Source of the DNA: Mytilisepta virgata
Taxonomy: Eukaryota > Mollusca > Bivalvia > Mytilida > Mytilidae
Length of the DNA stretch: 64,000 nt
NCBI GenBank assembly: GCA_028015205.1
Contig: CM051511.1
Location: 434,001-498,000 of the forward strand
Direction: 5' to 3'
The notes under the pieces are model-generated. The model saw nothing but the letters and a program-made list of their open reading frames with translations, made no database searches and was not told the DNA's origin. The position numbers and the translations under genes are program-made. Shown here piece by piece: positions 14,001 through 22,559 of the stretch (the first letter of the stretch is position 1; every line of letters begins with the position of its first letter).

Positions 14001-17000
14001 TAAAAGTATTCCCTCGTCTGTCTGTTGGTATACCAGTATGTTTGTTGTGCGGAATCGTAAATTTTTTACACCATTGTTTCCAGGGCCATTTAATGCATGT
14101 TTTTTTACCTTGTTGAAGGACACTAGTTATAATCTTTTTCCGTGTTGTGCTCAGTGCTATGATATATTGTCTCATTGATGTATCCCCCATTATATTTTTT
14201 TTACATATACTTTGGTATAATTTGTTTAATTCATGATGTAACAGTACTGTATTTATATCAAAACTTTAAAGTCTTTACGGAATCAGACCACTATAATCAT
14301 TTTGTGTTTTGTGTTCTGGGAGGTAATATTATTTGTTTTGTACTCTTGCGTAATGTGTCTGTACGGAATCAGACCGCTACCATTCGTTTATGTTTTGCAT
14401 ACTGGGGATTTATATTATTATTTGTTTGGTAATCTTGTACAAAATTTCTTTACCACATCAGTCCACTACCGTTCGTTTGTGTTTTGCATACTGGGGGGAG
14501 GGGGAGGGGTTATATATTGCCTTGATACTACCGTGTAAAGTGTCTGTACATAATCAGACCACTAGGAATCGTTTGTGTTTTGTGAGGTAATATTATTTGT
14601 TTGGTACTCCTGTGTAAAGTGTCTGTACGGCATCAGTCCACTACCGTTCATTTGTGTTTTGCATACTTGGGGGGGGGGGGGTATATTTTTTGGTACTACT
14701 GTGTAAAGTGTCTGTACGTAATCAGACCACTAAAAGTCGTTTGTGTTTTGTGTTCTGGGAGGTAATATCATTTGTTTGGTACCATTCGTTTGAGTTTTGC
14801 ATATCGGGGGTTATTATTTTTTTTTCGGTACTCCTAATCAGATCTCTATAGTCGTTTGTTTTTAGTATTCTGAGAGGGTATATTATCATTTGTAAGGCAC
14901 ATCTCTGTAAATGGGTTACAGACTGGACATTGTCAATAATCTGTCCTGAGATTGGACGAAATTGGTATTATCTGTTATTAATATGTTGCTATGATCAGTA
15001 GGAAAAATCGTATATAACTAAAATCTTATGTTATAAGTACAATACAACAGTTAATATTAAAATTATTGATAATTCGATATTTTCTTCATCTAAAATACTT
15101 CCTACTGCATGTGAACACTTAAGATATTGAACATCAACTAGGAGTTTGGTAGGACTTTTTTTAAAAGCAAACAAAACACACAAATGAACGAGGGTACATC
15201 CAGAGTCCCTTATACTTTCCTTAAGGATGATCGCTAGTCTAAAGGAAATAAATAGGAATTGAAATAGGTGTTTTAGTTTGAGAGAACATATGAATAGTAA
15301 ACAAATAAGCAAGAAAAAAATATAGGTTCATATGCTCATTTTAGAGCCATTTGCAGGAAATAGGTTTTCTCTGGATTTTTCATTGTTTTTTGCATTGGGA
15401 ACTTCAGTCTCTCAAAAATGTATGAAAAAATAAAAAGGATTTCATAAAATTTTGTCAAATACCATTTTAAGGTATATATGATTGAATTATAAAAGAAAAA
15501 GTGGGGGTTCAAGTGCAAAAAATTTAATGTTTAAGAAATGGATAAAACCTGAGGATTCCGAAAATCTGACAAACCTTAATCGGAGGTAATATTATCCCGG
15601 ATTTTAAGACACGTGAGCCTTTAACCCCCAAAACAGCTGGATCAGAGTGGTAAAATGAAATATCAAAGCATAAAATCTATCAACAGTGTTACAGACTGAA
15701 TCATTGGCATAAAACATGTTAAAGCCACAATGGCTGTAACAGCTGTAGTCATCCACATTAATACAGTTTAGGCTACACCAAATTAATTTTTCGTTCTTTG
15801 GATTTTTGGATGGCAAAAATTTTGAAATAAAATATTGCAAAATATCTCAATTTTAGCAAAATTTTAGAAGCGGGCGAACAATTTTTATTTTTTACTTCTT
15901 GAAAAATGAATAATTTTGGGAGAATTTTCAAGATTTTTCCAAAATGAGGCGGCAAAAAAGTTTTTTCTCGAAATTCGCATAGTCCAAAAATCGGAGCGGC
16001 AAAATCCAAACAACTAAAGATCATTTTGGTGTGGCCTTAACAACAATGCGTCACTACAACTATATTGTTTGTAGATTATACGACTTACAGCTATACGATT
16101 TTCGAAACCTCTGCGTAGTTGTTGCTGTGTCTATGTTTTTAAAGCCTAATTATGCTGATAGGCAGCTTATCTAAGGCTCTGTAAAACATCACAGAGTGCA
16201 CTGAATATCTTTTCTAAAGATAGTACTTGTATGTGTGCTTGACTATTTTATTACATACAATATTGAAACAGAACGCTTGTTAAGGATGTACACCTCTGAG
16301 GAGCCAAACATTTCTAGTATTCAACTTATTTTCTTAACCTGATTTTTGGGTTTATATGACTGTAAGAAAGTAATTTATGAAGAAAAAATCATATGGTCTG
16401 GACTTCTTTTTTGCTACGGTCATTTGAAAGTAACCCATTTTTGATGATTTTCCCATTTTTCATCAATCTTTACTCATTTTTGGGCTATTATCATAAAAAA
16501 AATCACAGTTCCACCATTAAACTTTTTTTGTATACTTTCCCTTAAGATGAAGTGGACCAATCTGAATAAATTTAACTTAAAAAAAAACTATAGGTAGGTG
16601 TTAAGATAGGAAAGTTTTACAAAATTTTGTAGTGTCAAAATGACCATGCAGTCAATTTAGTAAATTTGGGGTTTTTCTCATATTTTTTTTAACAAAGAGC
16701 ATACAATTTCCACTTCTTTGTTATAAATGATTGAAAAAATACATATTTAAGAATTTTAAAAAGAAAAAAATTATATGGGATGTACATAATGTTTGGTAAA
16801 ATCATTTCTTTGTACCCCTCACCAATTTTCTCAACATTTTGGCTGATGGCACTGACATTTTTGGTTATAAAATTTGAAATTTTTATAACTCAAAAATTAC
16901 TTATTGTAAGTACATAATTTTTTCACAGAGTTTAGTTGGATTATAATATTTTTTGAATTCATTAATATTTTCCACTTGTATCACATGTTTTGGAAATAAT

Positions 17001-20000
17001 TCCCGAACGAGATTTCAACGAGACTGAAACGTCAGAAGAATACATCCTTAATAGCACCCAAAGCATAAAAGATTTGTTGGAAACAAACAAAATCTGCTAT
17101 ATTATGATGCTTATTAAATATATAAAACCTTCACCCCACTCTACAACTACTACCTTCTCTAATTATTGAATGAAGTTAGCCTTGCATATGCTTTTCTGCT
17201 TGATATACGGTACAATTAGTAGAATGCCGAGTGTGAGACTAGGACAAGGTAACAAAAACAGGAAACTGTTGAATTTTCGTTGTAAGTACAATTAATTATT
17301 AAAAATCCAGAAAAGAATGAAAATTAATAGAAGACAGCAATTTAATTAATTTAAAGGAAGGTGAAGCTATATAATAGGGGGTAAATATATACCTGCCATT
17401 GCCATGGATACAATTTGTGACTTTTCATAAAGCGGAGTCCATTTGGATAAAATCTGCATAATGGATGGCATAACTCCACCCTGTAAAAAGGATTGAGGAC
17501 TATTCAGCATTCATACGGATAAAGCAAGGATAAGTAATATTAAAAGGAAATTACTTCACCAAATTATTGATTTGATTTGTAGATATGGATCGAAAAATGC
17601 TTTCAGTCTAAGAACAGGGTGTGTGTGAAGTTATCGCATTTGTTTTGGTTCACATGCAAAATGGCCTAAAGGTAAACTTAAAATGCATTATACCTCCGAT
17701 TGCCATTGCAATCATTTGAGATCGTTCGCCAAGTGGCGCCCATTTTGCTAAAATCATCATAATAGTAGGTTCCAGACTGCCCTGCAAGATATTAATGAAA
17801 TTTGCTATCTATGTTTTCAAATTTTAATTCAAATAAATAGATGTAAATATATATTATATATATTTTTTATATAACTTTTTGTTATTTTAGCTTCTTCCAA
17901 GTGCTAAAAACGTTACAATGACCCATGATTTAGGGGAAGATCTCAAAGCATGATTAACATTCTTGTCCCAAGCCAATAACCTGTATTTTAAATGGCAATC
18001 TCCTGTCCATGTAGGGTATTTTTTCTATTGTATCGAATAGTGTATTTGGGATATATGGTTTTTGGCACAATTATTAGTGCTTGCTTTGTGGTCTGAACAG
18101 TTGCTTCTTGTTACAGACTACATGACGATCCTCTAGATGTAATGTTGCCCTTGTTTAAACCTATGGGATGTTGTCTCTTTGACGCTTACACTATATTCTT
18201 ACATTTTCATGCGAAAAACGTTGAAGTAAACCTTTCTGGTACATTACTTGACCCAGGATTTAAGGGAAGATCTCAAAGTGTGTGTGAAGTTATCGCATTT
18301 GTTTTGGTTCACATGCAAAATGGCCTTAAGGTAAATAATGATTATTATTTTTTGTTGTTTGCCACAAAATTGTGCCGGTAAATCTAGAAATCAACATGAA
18401 TTCTATGCTTAGAAATAGAAGGAATGTCCACGTGCAAAACTGCTATCATATACTATATCACATACCGATGCAAGGCCGACAATTATCCGTAAAGCCATGA
18501 CGATATAATAACTGGTTACTGCTGCATAAGGTATTCCCATGGAGGCCAGTGACAAGGTCGTTATCATAACCATAATAATTTTCTTCCCACTGTATTTACC
18601 AGCAGCATATCCACCGAGGACGCAGAAAACCGGAAAACCATAGTAATAAGAGGACAGGACCTGACCCTGGATGTCACTATCCCAATCCACATACCATGCC
18701 TGTTAATGTTTTTATTATTTATGTATGGAAAAGAATACAGTTTACCATGTGCAGCAATAGAAGGGTGGGTGACACGGGGTTTCCCTCGATTGCTTAAAAT
18801 GTTTGGCCCTTTTTCCTAATCCCCTAAATTTTTGCTGTATCCCACACTCTTATCTCTCTTTTCCCCTATTCCCAAAAGCGTGTCACCCCCATATAGAATA
18901 AAGCTAAAAACCCATAAAATAAAAATCCAAGCATATGAAGTGAATTTATTAGGACGGTAATACATCTAGGATACATGCTATAGAGATATAATCGAAAGAA
19001 TGAAAACACTTGTCTATCAATTCTAAAAATAAAATCTGTAGAGATGAAATAATGTTTGTGAATACTTTAAGTTATTAACGAAGTAAAACAATAATTTATG
19101 TATAATACAGATTTGTTAGGCACGGTGATGAAAAAGATCGTTCAGAGCAAGAAGAAAATATTAAGGCCAATAACAAAAATAACAAAAGGACCTTTCTGAA
19201 GAAAAAAAAATATCAACGGCATGAACAGATTTAATCGTAATAACATGCAAAACGAATGTCTAATTTACTCACTTCATCGTAACCAGGTGCTATCATGGAT
19301 TGATTTGATTGGTTGCTCGACATCATATGACTATTATTGGCGGGTTTTACCATGCATACAATTGCCATACTCATGCCCATTCTCAGTGTTATAGACAGAG
19401 TAATTACTGCTAATGACAGAAAGGTTATACCCCATCGTTTTGATCTATACATTTCAATGAGTGATGGTCGTGGCAAATCTTCTCTTTGCAGTATTTCGAT
19501 AGAGGCATGTGAACTTGCAGTAAAGGACACTCTTGGCTTTCCATTACTGACTCCGTTTTGTATGGAACCATTTTGAGTTGTTTCTAAAAAAGGTATAAAA
19601 ATATTCTGATTTATTTAATTCATAGTGAATGTCTTTAACTAGGAAAAATCGTATAGATCAGAAGGAAGACAAAATAGAAAAGAATGCACGCGTCAAGAAC
19701 AAACAATCGGCAGAAAACACAAACACACGATGAATGTGTGGTTAATTTACATTTGGTGCTTGTCATGCCAGCGCTGGCGACTGTTGCTGTCATAGAAGAC
19801 CATTCGAGACGACCCCACATGACATTGTAATCTATCTATTCCCGTGTTCAATACTATGAGATGCTGTCTCATTGACACTAAACTCATATTCTCACATTTT
19901 CAGTTTACTACACTAGAATAATAAAAAGCAAATGAACAGAGCTTTTATACATTTAATCATAGTGAAAGTCGTAGTAAGACAAATATAATGAAATGTCCAC

Positions 20001-22559
20001 ACCTTGACGGCCCATAGAGTCGATGTAACAGTACCGTACCATTGATCATAGTTTCCAAGCTTTCCTTTATAAACCTATGAGGGTAATTAGTCAATCAACT
20101 TTGTGTTCTGTTTTCCAATAAAAAATATGAAAAAGAGCTGAATCCTGAAATGCTATCTAAAATTTGACAAAGCCCGTCAGTATTATTTGGGAATTCGATA
20201 GGTAATATGATAAGTTACCTAACATTTATCTTGATATTCCCATATTATTACTGTTTGTTTTTGACGTTCATCGTGAGGTTGTCGGGCAAATGATTACAAT
20301 ATTCATTAGATGTAATGTGTTGATTGACCTTGCAGCTGTTAGTCCTTCAATGACACAGATGTACACTATTAAACGAAATCGTCGTAAAACTAATGTTGCG
20401 TTCAGGCGTACAAAATTCGTTTCAAAACAACAGTTACGTGTTGTTATTTGTCTTAATTGTACATTAAATATCATGCAAGTTATTTATCTGTTAGTTTAGA
20501 ATTTAAGTATTTTTTTTATAACAAAGTACCACCAAGGTATTTCCACGGCTGAAGCCGCATATTTTTGTAGTCAAAGTTAGATACCTGCGCAGTCAGTGGC
20601 CATAAACGAGTTCCCACTTAGATATTTGGCTATACATATAAAACTAAATTTTTCAAAATTTTGTCCTGAAGTTATTTTTTGTCTGGTTTTAATGAAATTT
20701 GTATTGATGGGCAGAAAAATATCTTTATATTATACTGATAATATCAAAATATTATGATATTTTATTGTTTTTTAAAATCCACAATTTTAAATAAAATATT
20801 AATGTTTAACAGCCATTTTGACACGTTTGAAATCATATTTGATTTCTCCAAAATTCAGAATCACAATTTTTTTCAAAATTATCCAAAAAAAGATAGACCT
20901 TGATTTGTTCACTTATAATCTCAGGACCTGAGGATACAAGGGAACCGAATTTTCCTGAACCTTTAATACTTAAATAATAAAAATGTCTATGAAAAAAGTT
21001 GTTAGGAAAAACGACGTTAAATAAAGACTGAATAAAAGTATATTTTTACTGTGCTTTTTGACACCAATATTATCTATTGAATTATTTTTTAAATATATTT
21101 TCTATATATTCAAAGCTGTACAATTTAAATTTATTCAAATTTTAAATTGTTTTAATTCTCTGTTACTTAAAACGAGAAAAAAAAAACAAGTATATATGTG
21201 TCCAATGGACGCTACATGCTCGGCCAATAGTGCAAGTATTTAGTAAATAGAATTACATTAATTTTGTATATTGTTGACTTTGAAGTCCCTAACGATAGGG
21301 TAGATGAAATAATATCTTTCAGTACTTCATGAAAAACTACCTTCAACCTGAACCTTAACCTGAATTGTAACATTTGAATTCCATAAAGACATTCAAAGCC
21401 GATGACCTACAACCTCAAGATAACAGAATCCGTTTGCATCAAAATGCTGCTGTTCGTATCACAAGGTATCCATGCACAAAGTGTCATGATGATACCATAA
21501 CTCCTTCATGAAAAACTAGCTAAAACCTGAACCTTAACATGGATTCTAATATTGAAATTCAATAAAGAAATTCAAAGTCGATTACCCATAACCTCAATGT
21601 CACAACATCCTTTTCGCATCAAAATGCTGCTGTTCATATTACAAGCTATCTATGTACAAAGTTTCAGGATGATACCATGATACTCCTTTATGAAAACTAC
21701 CTTAAACCTGAACCTTAACCTTGTACGGACGGACGGACGGACGCACAGACCGAAGAACTATATGCCCGGGCTGCCTTTAAGGCATAAGAACGTCACAAGA
21801 TGGTCTTTTATAATAGCGTCGTGTGAATCCAAAACGTTTTACGAAACGTTTCTAAAACGTTATAAAGAAATCATATGAACGGTAGCCATTATCTAAAACG
21901 TTTACGTGTGAATACACCATAAAACTGAACGAAAGTAAATAAATCTGCAGATGTACGGTAGTCTCTCTGTGGATGCCTCACTTCACCAAAGACAAAATAC
22001 AATAAACAAATTAGAACAAAGCACTACATCAGAAGTACTTTAATGCTCTATCTGTTTTACATAAAATATATTCAACATAAAACAATGTAAAAGTAGAACA
22101 AATTTTGCACGATTTGAATAAACACTCTGGCAGTCATTTCCATACAATATTTATTCATATCTAAAAAAGTGTTCAAAGTTTAAAACATATGGAGATCAGA
22201 AATAATAACGGTTACCCTTATTGTTCTAGAGTATATTTATCTAATGAAAAATAACAAAAAATGTCAAAGCCAAGGAAGATACTCCTTGTTTCGGTGGTCT
22301 CGTCATGAACGCTCGCCTTGAGTGCAGACTTTCCGAGACAAACCAAAGAATTAACATTAGTATTTGCCACTTGTCAGCCAAGCAGACAGCATTTAGGATT
22401 AAGATCAAAGCCTCCAATTTTGTACATAATACGAAAGTGTTAAAAAGAATTCTTTATATTCATAGAATAGGGCAATGTATGCGAAAATATAACTTTTGGC
22501 TCCACAAAATAACGAGGAAATATTAATTGTTGCATACCTTTTTGGCTACCCATTTCCAT
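1545..22559 (-). CDS. SLC17-family (sialin/VGLUT-like) anion transporter, complete gene with two alternative exon pairs
   Basis: A major-facilitator transporter of the SLC17 family, which moves organic anions such as sialic acid, glutamate, urate or nucleotides across plasma or vesicle membranes. Coding exons in transcript order: 22538-22559, 19273-19583, 18466-18699, 17694-17781 or 17393-17480, 13773-13868, 10879-11009, 9142-9291, 7243-7375, 5854-6004, 4276-4366 or 4152-4242, 1545-2066. All junctions are GT-AG and all phases join, giving 642 aa. Family signatures: LRMGMSMAIVCMV in TM1, AKWAPLGERSQ after TM4, QTIGMVFSAPFLIG, GFRANHLDIAPRFAG before TM11, and EWQIVFF...FARGEEQTWAQ at the end of TM12. 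N-glycosylation sequons (NNS, NQS, NQS) sit in the first luminal loop, as in sialin. The cytosolic tail of about 130 aa is longer than usual. The substrate cannot be deduced; several normally conserved TM4 residues differ. Confidence 0.9.
2129..2369. mobile_element. Fold-back MITE in the last intron of the SLC17-like gene
   Basis: The outer arms (TATGGCAAGCC...ACTATTTATTCTAACTTCAAG at 2129-2164 and its reverse complement at 2334-2369) match over about 36-40 bp. The core is packed with AGATATCT-type palindromes. A typical non-autonomous fold-back element; no target duplication could be fixed. Confidence 0.8.
2612..2945 (+). mobile_element. tRNA-derived SINE, full length
   Basis: The head is tRNA-like: GGTGGTCTCGTGGTAGCATT as A-box region and GGATTCGATCTC as B box. 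A body of about 200 bp follows, with a 3' end CCACTGGACGTTAAACAA and a CATC-rich tail. I know this end from bivalve SINE families. It lies in the last intron of the SLC17-like gene in the opposite orientation. Confidence 0.75.
2946..4151. other. Intron sequence, nothing recognised
   Basis: AT-rich intron between transporter exons 10b and 11 after the SINE. It has short matches to common bivalve repeats (for example AAATTCGTGAAATAAAGTAC near 3977) but no coding signal on either strand. Confidence 0.4.
4152..4242 (-). CDS. SLC17-like exon 10b (alternative, TM11)
   Basis: 91 nt, acceptor TTTAATTAG|ATTTGC, donor AAAAT|GTAAGT (a stronger donor than 10a). Encodes FAGVINGMTMTFASLAALIS and PLATTAIIQN. 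Changes from 10a are mostly conservative within TM11 (Ser to Ala, Ile to Ala) plus Arg-to-Gln at the end. Confidence 0.9.
4276..4366 (-). CDS. SLC17-like exon 10a (alternative, TM11)
   Basis: 91 nt, acceptor TTTTTAG|ATTTGC, donor GGAAC|GTAAGC. Encodes FAGLLNGMTITFASLASLVS and PLITTAIVRN. It is 22/30 identical to exon 10b, with the same length and phases. The intron to 10b is 33 nt (4243-4275), shorter than introns normally spliced in animals. Confidence 0.9.
5318..5456. repeat. Inverted repeat with AGCCGCTCGACACAATATG arms
   Basis: Left arm AGCCGCTCGACACAATATGA and on to AGCTTTTT (5342-5369) pairs with the reverse complement at 5397-5425, and weaker pairing extends outward. The loop is a GC-richer CTCGTTCGCTACGCTCACTC. 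Likely a small MITE or fold-back unit in the intron between exons 9 and 10a. Confidence 0.7.
5590..5700 (+). repeat. Fragment of a dispersed mussel-type repeat
   Basis: The text TTTTGGAGCACCTGAGTCTA followed by TTTTTTGGTGGGGTCCATGT and TGTTCAT resembles 49770-49830. Its GGTTTTTGGTGGGGTCCATG part is the unit amplified at 9.5-10.3 kb. I recall this as a fragment of a repeat common in mussel sequences. Confidence 0.6.
5854..6004 (-). CDS. SLC17-like exon 9 (TM9-TM10)
   Basis: 151 nt, acceptor TAATTACAG, donor CCTAG|GTAATG. Encodes MVFSAPFLIG, a TM10 segment, and GASSSGFRANHLDIAPR, very close to the SLC17 GF.VNHLDIAPR motif. Ends in phase 2 and joins either exon 10 copy to give APR-FAG. Confidence 0.92.
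6005..7242. other. Intron, small palindrome only
   Basis: No gene seen. At 6791-6819 CTAATTTGTAAAC and its reverse complement form a short hairpin; otherwise plain AT-rich intron. Confidence 0.4.
7243..7375 (-). CDS. SLC17-like exon 8 (TM8)
   Basis: 133 nt, acceptor TTGTTTAG|AATGG, donor ATTG|GTAAGT. Encodes NGVVSSVPFIGRLLGTMVCG, YLADKL, then a loop with STRSIRIVFQTIG. This is the NGxxSALPYL...G...D and ST..VRK.FQTIG signature of the family. Confidence 0.9.
7539..7600. repeat. Short palindromic element
   Basis: CAAGCAGGCATTA at one end and TAATGCCTGCTTG at the other, with a second inverted pair TAATGCCC/GGGCATTA inside. Fits a miniature fold-back element in the intron upstream of exon 8. 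Confidence 0.7.
7960..8116. mobile_element. Fold-back MITE, about 157 bp
   Basis: Arms run from ACAATAGTTGCTTATATA through GATTGCCCAAGGGACTGATA and return as the reverse complement to GCAACTATTGT. They match for about 70 bp per arm with few differences, around a short GCGGCTCGGGC centre. The 62-bp palindrome at 7539 shares the GGGCATTATC-type motif, so the two may be related. Confidence 0.85.
8117..9141. other. Intron, no gene recognised
   Basis: T-rich sequence on the plus strand (polypyrimidine when read along the plus strand). The 109-codon plus-strand ORF at 8304-8633 shows no domain or motif and is dominated by Phe/Tyr codons from the T-rich composition. Confidence 0.35.
9142..9291 (-). 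CDS. SLC17-like exon 7 (TM7)
   Basis: 150 nt, acceptor TTTATTAG, donor CTATG|GTAAGT, phase 0 to 0. Encodes PDPPWIEIVKSPAFWAILSA, then FTTMGTFLPLYMNDIMKF, matching the PW..I..S..VWAI...H and TxLPxYMxxVLxF pattern of SLC17 TM7. Confidence 0.88.
9501..10337 (+). repeat. 40-41 bp tandem array, about 21 units
   Basis: The unit GGTTTTTGGTGGGGTCCATG plus TTGTTCATCATATTGTTTTA repeats about 21 times with 40- or 41-bp spacing and a few substitutions. The unit matches part of the dispersed repeat seen at 5625-5665 and 49800-49835, so the array is probably a local expansion of it. Long ORFs across it are a by-product. It sits in the intron between exons 6 and 7 of the transporter. Confidence 0.95.
10879..11009 (-). 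CDS. SLC17-like exon 6 (TM6 and central loop)
   Basis: 131 nt, acceptor ATTTAAG|GTGC, donor CAAG|GTTATT (unusual +4/+5 but GT). Encodes a TM6 segment, VVYDHPEDDPSITKDEIAYI and a basic loop. This is the family P..HP.I...E..YI central loop motif. Confidence 0.85.
11010..12953. other. Long intron part, no gene recognised
   Basis: AT-rich with a GC-richer island at 12690-12800. AACTATTTTCCC recurs three or four times at 12600-12670, hinting at decayed repeats. No exon with family similarity was found. Confidence 0.35.
12954..13090. mobile_element. Fold-back MITE, about 137 bp
   Basis: Arms begin ACTTACTGACTGAGTAG, contain GGGGAATAGTAAGTTTATTG and reach TTGCCCCTCGGC, then return as the reverse complement (ends CAGTCAATAAGT). 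Near-perfect hairpin of about 65 bp per arm. It adjoins the dispersed element that continues to 13722. Confidence 0.85.
13090..13722 (+). repeat. Dispersed element, copy 1 (inverted copy at 48.4-49.0 kb)
   Basis: Long stretches match 48402-48985 in reverse complement, e.g. GGTCGATTCAACCATTCGAC, GGCCTGATAAAACCGCTCTA and the end ATTTCCTA...GGTGCGTA. Copy 1 contains a perfect palindrome at 13414-13489; copy 2 has only one arm of it. The element overlaps neither flanking exon (13773 starts 51 bp further on). Confidence 0.85.
13414..13489. repeat. Perfect 76-bp palindrome
   Basis: Two 37-base arms (GAATATGCGAGGGAATGCTA... to ...GAGTCTAT) are exact reverse complements around a 2-base GT centre. 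It lies inside the 13.1-13.7 kb dispersed element. Confidence 0.97.
13773..13868 (-). CDS. SLC17-like exon 5 (TM5)
   Basis: 96 nt, acceptor TTTTTAG|GGCAG, donor TTTG|GTGAGT, phases 1 to 1. Encodes GQILGNVVTFVFSGLMC and NGWPFIFYVFG, the SLC17 segment matching GAQLG...PLSG and W..VFYxFG. It accepts either exon 4a or 4b at its 5' side. Confidence 0.88.
14284..14880 (+). repeat. Degenerate tandem repeat, 80-95 bp units
   Basis: About seven units begin TCAG(A/T)CCACTA, contain CGTTTGTGTTTTGC and CTGGGAGGTAATATTATTTG and end GTAAAGTGTCTGTACG. Unit lengths vary because of G-tracts and small deletions. Short ORFs here only reflect the repeat. Confidence 0.85.
15225..15575 (-). mobile_element. TTAA-flanked MITE, copy 1 (shortened)
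   Basis: Flanked by TTAA (15221-15224 and 15576-15579). Starts GGATGATCGCTAGTC and matches the copies at 38097 and 41040 in reverse orientation. About 25-35 bp are missing near its other end, removing the second terminal inverted repeat. TTAA duplications are typical of piggyBac and Kolobok transposons. Confidence 0.85.
16284..17047. mobile_element. TTAA-flanked element, 764 bp
   Basis: TTAA at 16280-16283 and 17048-17051 bracket ends reading GGATGTACACCTCTGAGG and GAATACATCC, a short terminal inverted repeat GGATGTA. The GGATG start is shared with the 387-bp family. No transposase ORF, so non-autonomous. Located in the intron between exons 4b and 5. Confidence 0.75.
17393..17480 (-). CDS. 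SLC17-like exon 4b (alternative, TM4/loop)
   Basis: 88 nt, acceptor TTTTTACAG, donor GGCAG|GTATAT. Encodes GGVMPSIMQILSKW, then TPLYEKSQIVSMAMA plus one base. Nearer to the family consensus (GVxxPAxxxxxSKWxPxxER) at its start than 4a. Because 88 is not a multiple of three, including or skipping both copies would shift the frame. Confidence 0.88.
17619..18333. repeat. Direct repeats flanking exon 4a
   Basis: A stretch of about 55 bp (GTGTGTGAAGTTATCGCATT through ATGGCCT) occurs at 17619-17674 and again at 18278-18333, on either side of exon 4a. A companion piece (TGACCCAGGATTTAAGGGAA and on to TCAAAG) occurs at 17919-17950 and 18244-18275. These suggest serial duplication in the intron, although their spacing (659 bp) differs from the exon 4a-4b spacing (301 bp). 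Confidence 0.7.
17694..17781 (-). CDS. SLC17-like exon 4a (alternative, TM4/loop)
   Basis: 88 nt, acceptor CTTGCAG, donor GGAG|GTATAA. Encodes GSLEPTIMMILAKW, then APLGERSQMIAMAIG plus one base. It lines up with exon 4b without gaps: same length, same 0/1 phases, 16 of 30 residues identical including P194, K202, W203, E208, S210 and Q211. It carries Glu at residue 193 where 4b has Met. Confidence 0.88.
18466..18699 (-). CDS. SLC17-like exon 3 (TM2-TM4)
   Basis: Acceptor TTAACAG|GCATGG, donor CATCG|GTATG; 78 codons, phase 0 to 0. Encodes SSYYYGFPVFCVLGGY and GKYSGKK, equivalent to the SLC17 YGY...QIPGGY and R/KFGGK segment, then TM3-TM4 ending ALRIIVGLAS. In sialin and VGLUTs the residue seven after this Arg is Glu; here it is Ser, the last codon before the alternative exon. 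Confidence 0.9.
18767..18888. mobile_element. Small inverted-repeat element in the transporter intron
   Basis: GGGTGACACG at the left and CGTGTCACCC at the right flank 100 bp of C/T-rich sequence. Could be a mini-MITE; no target duplication is obvious. Confidence 0.5.
19273..19583 (-). CDS. SLC17-like exon 2 (N-terminus, TM1, luminal loop)
   Basis: Acceptor after a pyrimidine-rich ATACCTTTTTTAG and donor GAA|GTGAGT. Encodes a polar N-terminus, RSKRWGITF leading into TM1, the family-conserved Arg in LRMGMSMAIV, then a luminal loop with NNS and two NQS sequons. Exact 311-nt exon, ending in phase 0. Confidence 0.9.
19584..21320. other. Intron 1, no gene recognised
   Basis: Intron between transporter exons 1 and 2. 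A TGTCTCATTGACACTAAACT stretch at 19868-19887 echoes a motif of the mussel repeats. Otherwise low-complexity AT-rich DNA; no coding evidence. Confidence 0.35.
21320..21750 (+). repeat. Tandem repeat of about 180 bp ending in a GGAC tract
   Basis: Two and a fraction units starting CTTCATGAAAAACTA and containing CAAAATGCTGCTGTTC. They end in (GGAC)n and GCACAGACCG at 21725-21750, an end I remember from molluscan repeats. Lies in intron 1 of the transporter. Confidence 0.75.
22291..22412 (+). mobile_element. Degenerate SINE related to the copy at 2.6 kb
   Basis: TCGGTGGTCTCGTCATGAAC aligns with the 2.6-kb SINE head. TATTTGCCACTTGTCAGCCA and GCATTTAGGATTAAGATCAA align with its body. The B box is lost and the 3' end is missing. 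Confidence 0.6.
22538..22559 (-). CDS. SLC17-like exon 1 (start codon)
   Basis: ATG followed by six codons (MEMGSQK) and one base, then a GTATGC donor. Its phase (1 nt left over) matches exon 2, which opens with two bases, giving MEMGSQK-ETTQNGS. The start is inferred from phase, donor and position; a nearby CATCAG upstream could be a 5'UTR acceptor. An alternative first exon is not excluded. Confidence 0.65.
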
